This document shows, piece by piece, positions 10,591-24,300 of a stretch of 64,000 bases of DNA. Under the pieces are notes generated by a model that made no database searches, was not told where the DNA came from, and saw only the letters and a program-made list of their open reading frames with translations. Positions within the stretch are counted from its first letter, which is position 1; each line of letters starts with the position of its first letter. The DNA is from Membranipora membranacea (lineage: Eukaryota > Bryozoa > Gymnolaemata > Cheilostomatida > Membraniporidae), in NCBI GenBank assembly GCA_914767715.1, contig OU612071.1, positions 868,001 through 932,000 on the forward strand, given 5' to 3'. The position numbers and the translations under genes were made by a program.

Positions 10591-12800
10591 GTTTGAACAC
10601 TTTAAAACAATGCTCATCAAACATACGATAGTCATTGAATAATATACTACATATGTCAACATCTTTGTGACACAGAATAGTCCTGGTACTTATGTTAACA
10701 ATGAAATGTCTCAATATACATACCTTAATTCCTCTCCGAGGGCACCTAAGGGTTGCCATATTGCTCTCTAGCCAGAGTTCACCTCCTCTTTCTCAGTGTG
10801 TCAATTGTTGATAAGAAATGCAATAATCTGTCAAATGATTAACTCCCTACTATCAAATTTCTGTTTTTTTTTCTCATGGATTAGCTAAATATTATAGGGG
10901 AGCTTATAAGGCCAAATTTCATAGAAACTGATAGCCAAAGGAGTAGTCATATTTTCGGAGATGAGATGAAAACTCCAAATAACACAATCAAAGCATATAA
11001 TCCAGTAAGAATAATTATAGTTTGTTTACTGAAGTGGATGTTGCCCAAGTAATGAATAGAATAACATGAAAAATGAAAGCATCCTACTGACTACATCAAG
11101 TAGTTGGGTGTTAACATTTGGTACCAGATAACCCTAGCAACACTTTGCGCGTATAAACTGTTTGATATTTTCCATTTATTTTCTGTACCAGGTCGACAGT
11201 GAGAACAAGATGGAGTGTGTTTTAACTTTACATAACTTTTTGACATAATAATACTCTACAAATTTCTCAAAGGGCTTGAAATGCTGATGTGGCTAGGTTG
11301 CAGAGTTAGGCCTCTACGCACTATAATATATGGAGTCCAGCCAACTTTCCATTTATAATGTAAGGTGAAATGAAACATGCCATTACAATCAGAATGCGTA
11401 GATCTATGAATAACCAAACTTTAAGCTACAAATCACTTTCATCATTCCTTGTGTTGTTTACAAATCACCATCATGATCATTTATTTTAAAAATTTGCATT
11501 TCACCATCAACCGTAAATAACTCTTGGTTAGAACACATTTAGCTTTCATTCCTGAGTAAGCATGCAAACATGAGCAATATGTAACCCTTGTTGGCATGGC
11601 AAGTTCACAGGTTTGCAAAAAATTGTATGATGCAATTATCACAAACCAAAATACTGTGGCTGTTGTTTGAATTCAGAATTGCCTTCTTATAAGCATAACA
11701 CAGATAACTCCAGAAATATACATACAGTAAGCAGACCAGAAATGCGTAAACAATTAGCATGTTCATGTTTATTGCAGCTCATTATATGGACTATTTATTT
11801 AGGTTGATTTTGTCTGTAATACTTAATATATGCCACATTGAAGCTCATTTTATCAAGATGAAAATATAGAAATAGAAATATAAAATATAGTGTCAATGAC
11901 GTGACTAATTAGCTGCATCGCCAGGTCATATTGTAGAACAGTCTTTCATAATAGGAACTGGGCAGGTGAAAATTTGTACAAGAAACTCCTACACTATAGT
12001 CCACTTGCAGCAAGACAATCTTCAACAGATTGGCACCCAGCAATCGCTGTACAACCCTATGAGAGTAGAAGATACTGCGGTATCACATATTGCAGATTGG
12101 CTTACCGAGGATCTACATCCATCAATCTGGATATCACCCTATGTGATTGGAAGATACTATGGTATCACATATAGCTGATAAGCTGATAGCTAGTCAGATC
12201 CCCATAACTGTTGCAATGTGTCATTCATAGCAATTGGGCTCATAGTCTGTCAGGACTGAGTGTTCTCTATCCAACCTCAGGAGTGGAAGATATTAAGTAT
12301 CCAGTAGAGCATATATCAGATTTGGATGACCAATCACTAAATACAGCCTAAATAGTGGATGATAATGCACTGTCATATTATAACAGATTTGCAGATCAAT
12401 TTCCCCAGTCGTCGTACAACATGAGAGGTAACATATATTTTGATATCGGATATATAAAAGATCAGCCCATTCTTCATTACCCAGAGTTATCACTCACAAA
12501 CAGGTGGAGTTACCGTCACGTCTCCTTGATCTCATGCAAGATGTAAAATTGAATTGCTGCGCACATATGATGTCAACGTAATTTACTTTGGTTGAATCCT
12601 GGTTTTATAAAGTGTTTCCATCTCTTCTCACTGTGAAAGAGGAACAAAGAAGTCCCGGGCCTGTAAACAGAGTTTGATATTACATATTAAAATAGTGCTT
12701 ATTATATTCATTTATTATATCATAACATTTTGTTGTCTCGATGTGAAATTGTAATGAAACATTGTTATGTTTGTTCTTTTTAATTGAAAGTACAACACCT
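10591..12800. other. Intergenic, no gene recognised
   Basis: No splice-supported coding segment on either strand. Near 12,065-12,185 a short unit (GAAGATACTGCGGTATCACATA-like) is repeated once about 95 bases apart, making small overlapping frames at 11,966-12,178 that I do not regard as genes. Confidence 0.4.
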
Positions 12801-14026
12801 TGGGCTAGGTTTTATATTATGGGCCAAGTTTAACTATTTGGGGCCAAGTTTCATTTCATGGGGCCAAGTCTTATATTTGGGGCCAAGATTTCATAATTGA
12901 GACCAAGTTTCATTCCGTGGAGCCAAGTTTTATATGAGGGGCCAAGTTTTACTAATTGGGGCCAAATTTCAGTACATGGGGCCAAGTTTTATATTTGGGG
13001 CCTAGTTTTACTAATTGGGCCAAGTTTCATATTTGGGGCCAAGTTTTACTAACCGGGGCCAAGCTTTACTAATTGGGGCCAAGTTTCATTCCATGGGGCC
13101 AAGTTTTATATGAGGGGCCAAGTTTTACTAATTGGGGCCAAGTTTCAGTACATGGGGCCAAGTTTTATATTTGGGGCCTAGTTTTACTAATTGGGGCCAA
13201 GTCTCAGTACTTGGGGCCGAGTTTTATATTTGGGGCCAAGTTTCATTGCATGGGGCCAAGTTTTACTAATTGAGGCCAAGTTTCAGTACTGAGGGCCAAT
13301 TTTTACTACTTGGGGCCAAGTTTCAGTATATGGGGCCAAGTTTTACTACTTGGGGCCGAGTTTTATATTTGGGGCCAAGTTTTACTACTTGGGGCCAAGT
13401 TCCATTGCACGGGGCCAATTTTTACTAATTGAGGCCAAGTTTCAGTACTGAGGGCCAAGTTTTACTACTTTGGGCCAAGTTCCATTACACGGGGCCAATT
13501 TTTACTAATTGAGGCCAAGTTTCAGTACTGAGGGCCAAGTTTTACTACTTGGGGCCAAGTTTCAGTATATGGGGCCAAGTTTCATATTTGGGGCCAAGTT
13601 TTACTATTTGGGGCCAAGTTTTATATTTGGGGCCAAGTTTTACTACTTGGGGCCAAGTTTCATTGCATGGGGCCAAGTTTTACTAATTGGGGCCAAGTTT
13701 CAGTACTGAGGGCCAAGTTTTACTACTTGGGGCCATGTTTCAGTATATGGGGCCAAGTTTCATATTTGGGGCCAAGTTTCATATTTGGGCCAAGTTTTAC
13801 TAATTGGGGCCAAATTTTAGTATATGTGGCCAAGTTTCATATTTGGGGCCAAGTTTCATATTTGGGGCCAAGTTTTACTATTTGGGGCCAAGTTCCAGTA
13901 CTTGGGGCCAGGTTTTACTAATTGGGGCCAAGTTCCAGTACTTGGGGGCAGGTTTCACTAATTGGGGCCATGTTTTATATTTGGGGCCAAGTTTTCTTGC
14001 ATGGGGCCAAGTTTTACTAATTGAGG
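12801..14026. repeat. Minisatellite, ~20-22-bp units with GGGGCCAAGTTT core
   Basis: About 1.2 kb of tandem units made of GGGGCCAAGTTT plus a variable 8-10-base spacer such as TACTAATT, CAGTACTT or ATATTT. Spacer variants recur in blocks (for example around 13,430 and 13,500), pointing to multi-unit duplication. Open frames through it (GPSFTNWGQV-type) are by-products of the period. Confidence 0.95.
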
Positions 14027-14225
14027 CCAAGTTTGGCTCGGGCCAAGTTTGGCTCGGGCCAAGTTTGGCTCGGGCCAAGTTTGGCCCGGGCCAAGTTTGG
14101 CCCGGGCCAGGTTTGGCCCGGGCCAAGTTTGGCTCGGGTCAAGTTTGGCTCGGGCCAAGTTTGGCTCGGGCCAAGTTTGGCTCGGGCCAAGTTAGGCTCA
14201 GGCCAAGTTTGGCTCAGGCCAAGTT
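14027..14225. repeat. Minisatellite, 16-bp GGCTCGGGCCAAGTTT units
   Basis: Directly follows the longer-period array and keeps its GGGCCAAGTTT core, but the spacer is now GGCTC or GGCCC, so the array becomes GC-rich and regular. It ends at about 14,225. Confidence 0.95.
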
Positions 14226-14403
14226 GTCGCGCTTCCATGCTTTCAGCTAGCGTTTTGCGTTTAAAACTCAATTAGTGTCAAATAAGCGCACATAAACACT
14301 TTATGCGTACAGGTTGGCAAGTATGGATTGAGAGCAAATACTGAGCTCTGATTGGTCAATTTTGTTGGATGCAAGCTCCACCTCTCCCACCCTCCCTGAT
14401 TCT

Positions 14404-14950
14404 AAAAGGCATCATGTATTACTTTGGAGTTGCCCCACCACACATAAATGAAGGCAATTCCCATTTTTACATGCTGCTGGAATACAAAGGTATAAATAAC
14501 GTGAAGTAGCCAGAAACCTGTCAGTCACGTAGCGGCAAACAGACTACTATCATATTTCGTACCGAGGAATCATATAATACCTTTGTACCAACTACATATT
14601 TATATATTATTATTACATATTATGGATCCAGACAAAAACACCAAAAACCAACAACAAAAGTAGACCAAACCTAAAAAGCAAAGAAAAAACGAAGAAGGCA
14701 AGATTGGGAGTGCGACTCTACTTATGACTGTTTACTGTGCAATATGTATACTCATGAAGACAGCTAGATTGCTCATATGAGAATTATATTACTTGTAGAG
14801 TCAACCAAAAGGCTGGTGGCTAGTGGAGAGGACAATCCACTGATAGCTCTGTACTGATGAGATCTCAGACATTTGTAACAGTGATTTGAGGTGAGCCTGT
14901 TCTATTGATTGTATTGAGTTTAGTTGTATCAGTTATTCTAAAACCCTTAG
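14404..14950 (+). repeat. Interspersed repeat family, copy 1 (~550 bp)
   Basis: Matches on the opposite strand 59,632-60,200 over essentially its whole length, and 31,420-31,535 over its first ~115 bp. It begins with TTTGGAGTTGCCCCACCACAC, passes GGTATAAATAACGTGAAG (a TATA-like box) and ATGGATCCAGACAAAAACACC, then a weak zinc-knuckle-like frame (CLLCNMYTHED). Probably the 5' part of a larger transposon or a non-autonomous derivative; family not named. Confidence 0.7.
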
Positions 14951-15357
14951 TTTCAACAACAATGTAACTTTGCCACATTCATCTTGGAAAATTCTTCTCA
15001 GTCATAAACAAATTCCATTCATAGATTTGTGAAATGCCGCAATATACAGTAAGGACCTAATTGTATGTAACGTAAAAAGACTGAATAGTGTAGTAACAGG
15101 AGTTGGTATTGAGTCGCAATCCAAAATCAAGGTTTGTGTTGATGACTGGATTGTGATTTATATAAAACTTCTCTCCCTCCTTTCTGGCACTGAATTATGA
15201 CAAGAGAACTCCACAGATCAACTCAAAACAACCATCTGTAGATGAACCTTTGAAATCTGCACTGATATTTACTCTTGAATGCTGCTCATTATAATCATTG
15301 AAATTTATGTTATTTAGGTATCAGACATAAGAACCACCTACTTGACGGAGCAGAATA

Positions 15358-18300
15358 ATGGATCTTCGCTTATCAGAGTCTTTATTACTTGCATCACAGC
15401 AAGGTCACACAGACACAGTGAGGGCTTTATTAGATAATCTAACACCAGATCAGCAGCTGCAGCTCATCTCTATAGAGGATACGGATGGTAGGACAGCTTT
15501 ATACAGGGCATCATGGGGAGGTCACACAGACACAGTGAGGGCTTTATTAGATAATCTAACACCAGATCAGCAGCTGCAGCTCATCTCTATAGAGTATATG
15601 GATGGTATGACAGCTTTATACAGGGCATCACTGAGAGGTCACACAGACACTGTGAAGGCTTTATTAGATAATCTAACACCAGATCAGCGGCTGCAGCTCA
15701 TCTCTATAAAGGATACGGATGGTTGGTCAGCTTTATACGGGGCATCATGGGGAGGTCACACTGACACTGTGAAGGCTTTATTAGATAATCTAACACCAGA
15801 TCAGCAGCTGCAGCTCATCTCTATAGAGTATATGGATGGTATGACAGCTTTATACAGGGCATCACAGAGAGGTCACACAGACACAGTGAAGGCTTTATTA
15901 GATAATCTAACACCAGATCAGCGGCTGCAGCTCATCTCTATAAAGGATACGGATGGTATGATAGCTTTAGACGGGGCATCACTCGGAGGTCACACTGACA
16001 CTGTGAAGGCTTTATTAGATAATCTAACACCAGATCAGCGGCTGCAGCTCATCTCTATAAAGGATAAGGATGGTTGGACAGCTTTATACGGGGCATCACA
16101 CGGAGGTCACACTGACACTGTGAAGGCTTTATTAGATAATCTAACACCAGATCAGCGGCTGCAGCTCATCTCTATAAAGGATAAGGATGGTTGGACAGCT
16201 TTATACGGGGCATCACGGAAAGGTCACACAGAAACAGTGAGGGCTCTATTAGATAATCTAACACCAGATCAGCAGCTGCAGCTCATCTCTATAGAGAATA
16301 TGGATGGTATGACAGCTTTAGACGGGGCATCACACGGAGGTCACACTGACACTGTGAAGGCTTTATTAGATAATCTAACACCAGATCAGCGGCTGCAGCT
16401 CATCTCTATAAAGGATAAGGATGGTAAGACAGCTTTAGACGGGGCATCACACGGAGGTCACACTGACACTGTGAAGGCTTTATTAGATAATCTAACACCA
16501 GAACAGCAGCTGCAAGCAATCTTTAATATGGAAGGCCGTAGGACAGATTCGGAGGTTCAGAAATACAAGAAAAGTTCAGAAAGAGCATTCAATGCAAAGG
16601 TAGGTGAGAAGTACTCTCATTGTAAATTGCTTATCTGCCATAAGGGATAGTGTAAATTGATGTTATCTTTTTAGGTACGGTAAAATCAAGTCCAGTTAGG
16701 CGTGAGACGTATTTAATATAGAACGAACTCTGATTGAGGTCCTCATTATTCTGCGTTAAACTATAAGAAGAAAAAGAGAAATTAGGATTGGAATCTTTAT
16801 ATGCATATCTGGATATTGATACTTCTCAGTTTTTTGTTTTCTCAAAAAATTGAAAGTGGTTAAAATAATGCAGTGAATGTCATATATCCGGATGTGTTTG
16901 AGCTAATAAGGCATCTATATAACAGTGTGCTGACTTTTATATTCTATGTAAGGAAGTTTATTGGACAAAACTTAATCTAAAAACTTGTACATTTCACATC
17001 CGAAATACAACTGAAAAGGAAAGTAGACGAATACCAAGATTAGGCCAATGAAAAGAGCTTTTACAATAATAAAATGCCAAAAAGGTGGTAGCTTACCTTT
17101 TGACTCACCTTGATTAGTTACAAAGTGAAACTACTAAAATGATAATTAAAAAAGTAATCCAAAGCAGTGTTGATCTCTCAAAATAAATAATTTCTACAAA
17201 CTTCTGTATTTCATAGATTTTTAGTTTGCCAATCTTTAAAAGAGTATGATTCAAATTTGTTCTCAGTTGGGATATCTCGGTTGCAAACAAAATGAAAAAA
17301 GATTTTGTTCATTCCTTTTAATTGAAGATACAGAGGATTAAGAGCTTATTCCAGGAAAGCTACATGCAGAGAGGAATCAGGGATTTTGAATCGCAGCAGT
17401 CTCATCTGAGTGCTCTGGCTGGGATTTACGAGTCCAAGTCAAAGATTTATCATCAGTGGCAGCATGCTCTTAGGGTAAGTTTCTCACCACTGAACTCACA
17501 TCTAAGCTTTATTATTTATCCATGCACACACTGCTGATTTTGAAAGGAGCATTTTGATGTGATTGGTTTAAGGTATTTAAGCGCCTCCCTATAATTGAAA
17601 AGATATGAAAGGTCTTAGTCTAATTAAGAGTCCTGTGTCAACCTTTTAAATCGGCGCCGGAACTTTGCCGACCTGCCGACTGCCGACAGGCCTGTTCTCA
17701 GATATTTCAGTCTTAGCATTTGATTTCAAACCTAAATGCAAAATGCATATGCTAACAGTATGCAAGTGCATATACTAACAGTACCCCCAACACATGTTGG
17801 CAACCCATTTAGGTCAGTGAACTGACTGAACTTACCATGTTTCCTTGCTTTTTCCTCTCCCTTGTGAAAACTTTTCTTTTTGCATGGGGGCCGCCATTTT
17901 GAATTATAATTTATGTATAATATTTACGAGTTGCAGCCTCACTGACAAAAAGAGGACAACTGCTGCATTGAACTAAGCTTCATGCATATTATATTTAAAC
18001 TCAAAAAGGGGAAAATCACCACAGTGGGCCGTAGTCTAATTAAAAGCGAGAGCCAATAACGAACCATTGTTGGCGGTGTCGCAGCAAAAAAAAGTTGCAA
18101 TTGAACAATGTAAGATGAAGCCCAAATTGCATGAGATTATTTTTGATTTGGCTGCTACCAAGCCAATGACTATCTTCCCTGTGAAACATTCGAATGATGG
18201 GTGTGTCTTACCATTAAAAGCATGGAGATCATCATCACTAATGGTTAGTACAGAATCAGATCAGAGAGGTTGATCACTCTGTTTACAGTATCTGAACGCT

Positions 18301-21300
18301 GGCCAACTGATTCTGAAAATATATTGCAATCATCACGATAGTTGTAAGACATGGACACAGGAAACCCACAAGAATATTGCTACAATGTAGTTACATACAG
18401 TGGTATCTTATTACTGTTGGAAATTGAAATTAGATAATATAATTGGTTGCAGAGATACAACATACAGTGGTGCGCGTACCACTGCACAACACACAGGTCT
18501 TCAGCTAGAAACCATGAGTCAAACGCTGTTTCGAGGCCTTCTCTAGTACAACCTCCTCATGGCCGGCCCCAGCAGCATAAAGCCACCCCTGTGTGTTGCT
18601 GAGCATCTCAATCAATCTCATCGATCCCTCAGTGCATTTTGTCAGTTTCGGTGGTTTGACATAATTGGTGTGTTTACGCTGTTGCGCAACCAGGGAGGCT
18701 GCCAACTCTTCATTGTTTCAGTGCAACAATGTTCGCCCATCACTCTCATGCTTATACTCTAAGCCAAACCAGTGCATAGAGGTTTGCTTTCCATCAACTC
18801 ATCGGTGCAAAGTCGCTATCGTCAAGGCACCCGCCCCTGGTGCCACTCGTTCGCCACTCAAATTCACCACATTGAGCATAGTACAACTCATACACAAGTC
18901 AGAGAGACGACTTGTTTGCGCTACAGCCAGTGGGCTGACTGTGATTTCCTGTCTTGCTCTGCCTGCTTTTTATGCGAGGGCCAAGCTTTTAATCCTATGT
19001 TTGTAATACCTTAGATCTATCTCAGACTCACTTTGATTTTTCACCCTGCAGAGATTAAACTACTTTAATTCGAGTATTAAAGGCATAATCTTGCTTAGCC
19101 TTCTACCTCAAGCAGTTTGCTTATCATCACTTAATCCCCTCATTCTAATCCTAACAAGGATTATAACAAAAGGAATTAAATGCTGGCAAACTCCACAAAA
19201 CAAAATGAGTGTGTTATACACCAGCTTAAAAGTCATAGGATTACTTAGCTTTTGTCTTCACACAGTGCTGTTGCCAAATCCATGCAGATGCGCTTTCTGC
19301 CTCATGTACTATGCTTTTTGTGGCTTGTTTGAGTGCTCTTCCTGAAAGCCCAACTCTAGTCAGAAGTTTGGTAGCTGATCTAGCCATGAATCCACGGCAG
19401 CCAACTTCCACTGCAAATAATTCAAAATTCCAATCTTTGTCCTGGCATTGTGTGACCAGATCTTCGTATCTTGTCAGTTTTCTCTCATGCACGTATGAGA
19501 TATTTTCTTCCCAAGGCACCGTCAATTCCATCAGTATTAGTGCTTTTTCTTTGTCAGACCAAACAATTAAGTCTGGTCTTTGGTTCCGATCACAAAATGC
19601 TGTGGCATGCTGAGCTGCTCTGTGAGGTCGCATCTCACCTGCCAAAGACCATAGACAGACTGATTCCACCACCAAACCCAGGTATGTCACAAAACAGATC
19701 TGGAGTAATGAAAACATTCTTAAGCTCTAAAACTGCCTGGATACCTCTGACTGGTCTGCCATTCTAGACACCAACAACGGGGATATAGATACACAAGCCA
19801 CAATATTCAATGACTACCTAAAGTTCTGCATTGATGAGTGCATCCCCACAGTCAAGAAGAAAGTGTACAACCACAAACCATGGATAAACAGTAAAATCAA
19901 ACAGCTGCTGTCACTCTGGAACAAAGCTCTCCATAATCAAAATCACAATGAACTACAAAGCTTACGATCACAGCTTCAACGTGAAATACATCAGGCTAAG
20001 TCAGCTCTAGCAGCTGAGACCGATAGTAAGTTCAAAGCTGATCCCAAGACTGCCTGGTCTAGTCTCAAGTCCTTGCTTAAAATGAATACTGAACGTAAAG
20101 AATGCTCTGTCGATGCTGATAAGTTAAATGATTTTTTCTGTAGATTTGAACGTGCTATTGATATACCTAGCTTACCTGATGCTGATATTGATTTCAATCC
20201 TTTTTCTATTGATCAAGTGTACAACGTGCTCAAGAATGTTGACACTAATAAGAGTACAGGCCCTGATGAAATCAGTGGTAGAGTGCTTAAAACGCTTGCT
20301 GACTCACTGGCCCAACCTATTTGTAATCTTTTTTACCTGTCCATCCGGTCATCTACTGTGCCGCAAATCTTGAAAAGTGCAATGATATCACCCATACCGA
20401 AAATTCCAGGTGCCAATGAATCGAAAAACTACCGTCCAATAGCGCTCACATCTATAATAGCCAAATTTCTAGAAACTCTCATAGCTCCATACATTACCAC
20501 AAAAATCTCAGATGTAAATCAGTTTGCTTACAGATCGAACAGAGGGACCGATGACGCATTGCTTGTGCTTATAGACATCATCTCAGAACATCTGAACAGT
20601 GACGCTAAGAACTACGTCAGGGCGTTGTTTATCGACTTTAGCAGTGCCTTCAACACTATCGATCCATCTATACTAGTAGATAAACTGCATGCTAAAGGAA
20701 TAAATGGTAATATTATCCGCTGGGTTCACAGCTTCCTTACAAACAGATCTCAGACCGTTGTTGCCGCTGGTCGAAAATCGCAATCCATCAGCACCTCAGT
20801 GGGCAGTCCCCAGGGCTGTGTACTGAGCCCTATATTATTCTCTATCTATGTTGAGGCTATGTCTACTACACTGCCAAACAAACATATCATAAAATACGCA
20901 GATGATACAATCATCCTTGAATGCTTGAACCGAGGAGACAACTCCCAACTACAATCGGAAGTTGACAGAATAGCTAAATGGTGTGACAATAGCCACCTTA
21001 CCATAAACTCCAATAAGACCAAAGAGCTCATATTTACAAATCAGCGTCACAACTCAACTCCAGACCCAGTCACTATTCACCAAAGCGTAATCGAACGAGT
21101 AGTCAAGTACAAATATCTCGGGCCAATCCTAACTCCCAAACTTGACTTTACAGGGAATACTGCTCTAACTGCGGAGAAGGCAAGCAAGCGTCTCTATATA
21201 ATGAAGCGTTTATCATCAATGAAAGTCAAAGACAGCACTATTCGTCTAGCCTATGAGTCATTTATAGAATTTGTGCTTACCTTTCACCTCAGTATTATCC

Positions 21301-24300
21301 ACGGCCATATGTCAGTCGAAAACCGCAATGAGCTGAACCATGTCATAAAATCAGCCAACTCAATGAGCTGTACCAGGAACGTTAAATAAATGTCTGCGTA
21401 CCTATACTAGCCTCGATCTACCAATCGAGCTAGTGAGACTGCACTCTGGTAGATTCTGTATTCCCAAGCAGCGAGTAAAAATTCGTAAAAACTGTTTCCG
21501 AACAGAGTGTGCTCGGCTGCTTAATTCCATCTTATAATTTGGACATTTTATAGATATTTTTTTATATTTTTTATTTATAATTTATTTTATATTTTTTTGG
21601 CATCACAGAGCAAAACAACAATGAATTTTATCAAGTATTGATAACAATACAATATATAACCATACATTCTCCGCTGTTCATCAATCCCTTTTTGCGCAAT
21701 ATCTTTTCACGCGCTTCACCACCAGCATTAGCATATTATTCACGCTTCTCCGTGACATATTTACACAACACTTTCAGGACTTGATTATGCCTATATGTGT
21801 ATCTTCCCAGGCTCTGTTGGCAATTTGACAGTATATGTCGAAGTGTGCCCTTAGCTGAGCACTCGGCGCATTTCAAGTCCTCGGTTAAATTCCAGCGTTC
21901 CAGGTTTGCCGGGGTCGGTAGTTGATCATAAGCTGCACCAACCAGAAATCTGATCCTTTGTGGCTCCATTGACCACAATTCTGTCCATTTGAACTGACGC
22001 TGCTCAACAGACTCCCAACAAGTCCACCTGCTTTGTTGGGCTTGGCCTACTGCTTGTGTCTGGCAGCGCTCCTCTTCCATCTTTCGCACCTCATCAACTA
22101 CCATCTCCCGTCTAACCTTTGGGCTTTCCTTTGAGAACCACCGGTTTGCTTCCAAGCCGATGCCATGACGTGCAGTTGACACAGCACCCACAATCTCACT
22201 TATCTCCAGTCGAGATTTGGCATCTCTGACAGTCTCTGTGACAGACCATTTTTTACCAGTGTCAAGTGTTGGAGCACATTCCCTTATCACCTGGTCTGGT
22301 GACTCGTTCAACATCATATCCAGTCTCGCCTTTGATGTTTTGTACTATTCCACAAGCGATTTCATAGGTAGTGAAAGAGTAAACAAACTGGCATACAGTG
22401 CATTAGTGTTGAAGCTCCTTGGAACTCCGAGGCACTTACGCATGTGCTTGTTAATCATTTGCTCCATTCTCTCAACTGGTGTTAGCGGAACATCATAAAC
22501 TGTCAGAGGCCACAGAATTCGAGGCATGAGTGCAAAGTTGAGAATCCAGGCTTTGTATTTACCAGACAGACCACATTTTTCAACCGCATCCAGCCCTGTA
22601 ATGAGTTGCTTTTTCACTTCGTTTCCGCGAAACCTGTCTGTGATCGGTAAACTATACCATCTTCCTAAGCTCTTAACAGGCTGCTCTGCAAGCGTGGGAA
22701 TACGCTCTGTTCCTATGAAGTAGGTATAGTACACAAGGACAGGGACCGGCTCTTGCTAGGTTTGAATTGCATCGCACATCTCTCTATCAACTCATGCAGT
22801 CTATCGATTGAAGCTACAACCTGGGCCTTATCTGGTGATATTATTGTAATATCATCCATAAAGGCCCTCATCGGCGGTAGTATCTGGTTATTCGCAATTT
22901 GGATCCCATTCACACTGCCTTGTGAATTCCGCATAACTAACTCCATCACCATAACGAATAGCAAAGGTGATATAGCACATCCCATAGGGATGCCTACTGC
23001 CAGCTCTTGCCAGCTCGTTGTAAAGTTCTTAGTAGTGAATCGCATTTTGAACTTTTTATAGTAGCACTCAACCATAACCCTTAGCCTGTCGGGCACCCAG
23101 AAGTGTGATAGTGCGAGGTCAATTATGCTGTGCGGTACAGAACCATAGGCATTCGCCAAATCCAACCAGATTACCTCAAGGTTTGATTTTGCTTGTTTAT
23201 CAGATTTTATTGCTGACCAAATCATGCTCACATGCTCAAGACATCCAGGGAATCCTGGGATGCCTGCCTTCTGAACTGATGGATCAATGAATCCATTGTT
23301 CAGGATACAACATACAGTGGTGGCGTACCACTGCACAACACACAGGTCTTCAGCTAGAAACCATGAGTCAACAACTTTGGTTTTCATCCTGGATAAAAAT
23401 TCCAACATTTGTATTTTATTGAATAACAATAAAGAGGCAATTTTTCTTTCAAAAAGCATGAGGGTTGTCTTTTCAAAATGAGAATGAGAGCGCATTTCCC
23501 AAAACATTTCAAAGAAAGATGGCGGCCCCATGCAAAAAGAAAATTTTTCACAAGGGAGAGGAAGAAGGGGGGAAGAAGCAAGGAAACATGGTAAGTTCAG
23601 TCAGTTAACTGCCCTAAATGGGTTGCCAACATGTGCTGGGGGTACTGTTAGTATATGCACTTACATACTGTTAGCATATGCACTTGCATTTTGCATTTAG
23701 GTTGGAAATCAAATGCTAAGACTGAAATATCTGAAAAACAGGCCTGTCGGCAGTCGGCAGGTCGGCAAAGTTCCGGCACCGCCTTTTAAATAGCCTCAGT
23801 ATGCAGCTAAAACTGGCAATATTTATAGAAACAAAATTCTTCAAAACGTTTCTCAACCAATTATAGTTATAGGTTCACGAGATATAAATATATTTGAAAT
23901 GCCCTAATGACCATGGCCCCTGAAGTTGGTGAAATCTTTGTGTTGTGAGTGTGATGTCATGAATGGAACACTATCATGAATTAGAAATTATCATTTGAAT
24001 ATGACGGTGATATTGATGCTTTTGGTGTTATACTTACTGTTGGAGGTAGCATTAACACTTAGCTTCCTATCACACTCACAATCTCTTACTGACAGACAGA
24101 ACAGACGAAGGAGATTTGTAGCTCTTCACTTTGATTAGTATCAACAAATTAATGAGTTTGTATCAATCCATTCCATTGGGAAACTTCTCTGAATTGCTTA
24201 AAAACCAAATGAAATATCATCATATTTATAATACAGGCATTCACCCTATACAACTCAGCTGCTGTGAGATTCAGTTCGTCACTGGATGATCCATGGAACA

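Larger units (their letters stand above)
17652..23781. mobile_element. MULE-like long-TIR element with nested retroelements, in intron 2
   Basis: TIRs lie at 17652-17897 and 23519-23781 (246 and 263 bp), highly similar, beginning CGGCGCCGGAACTTTGCCGA and CGGTGCCGGAACTTTGCCGA. An exact 10-bp duplication CCTTTTAAAT flanks them (17642-17651, 23782-23791). Long TIRs with a 9-10-bp duplication fit the Mutator-like superfamily. The whole element is inside intron 17475-24236 of the ankyrin-nucleotidyltransferase gene. Removing the nested retroelements leaves about 1.3 kb with no recognisable transposase, so the host element is non-autonomous. Confidence 0.88.

Noticed and set aside
12801-14225. CRISPR array
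   Set aside because: Spacers are not unique, the context is animal nuclear DNA, and units are a classic minisatellite.
13073-14275. Several open frames on both strands
   Set aside because: All are read-through of minisatellite units whose period is compatible with open frames.
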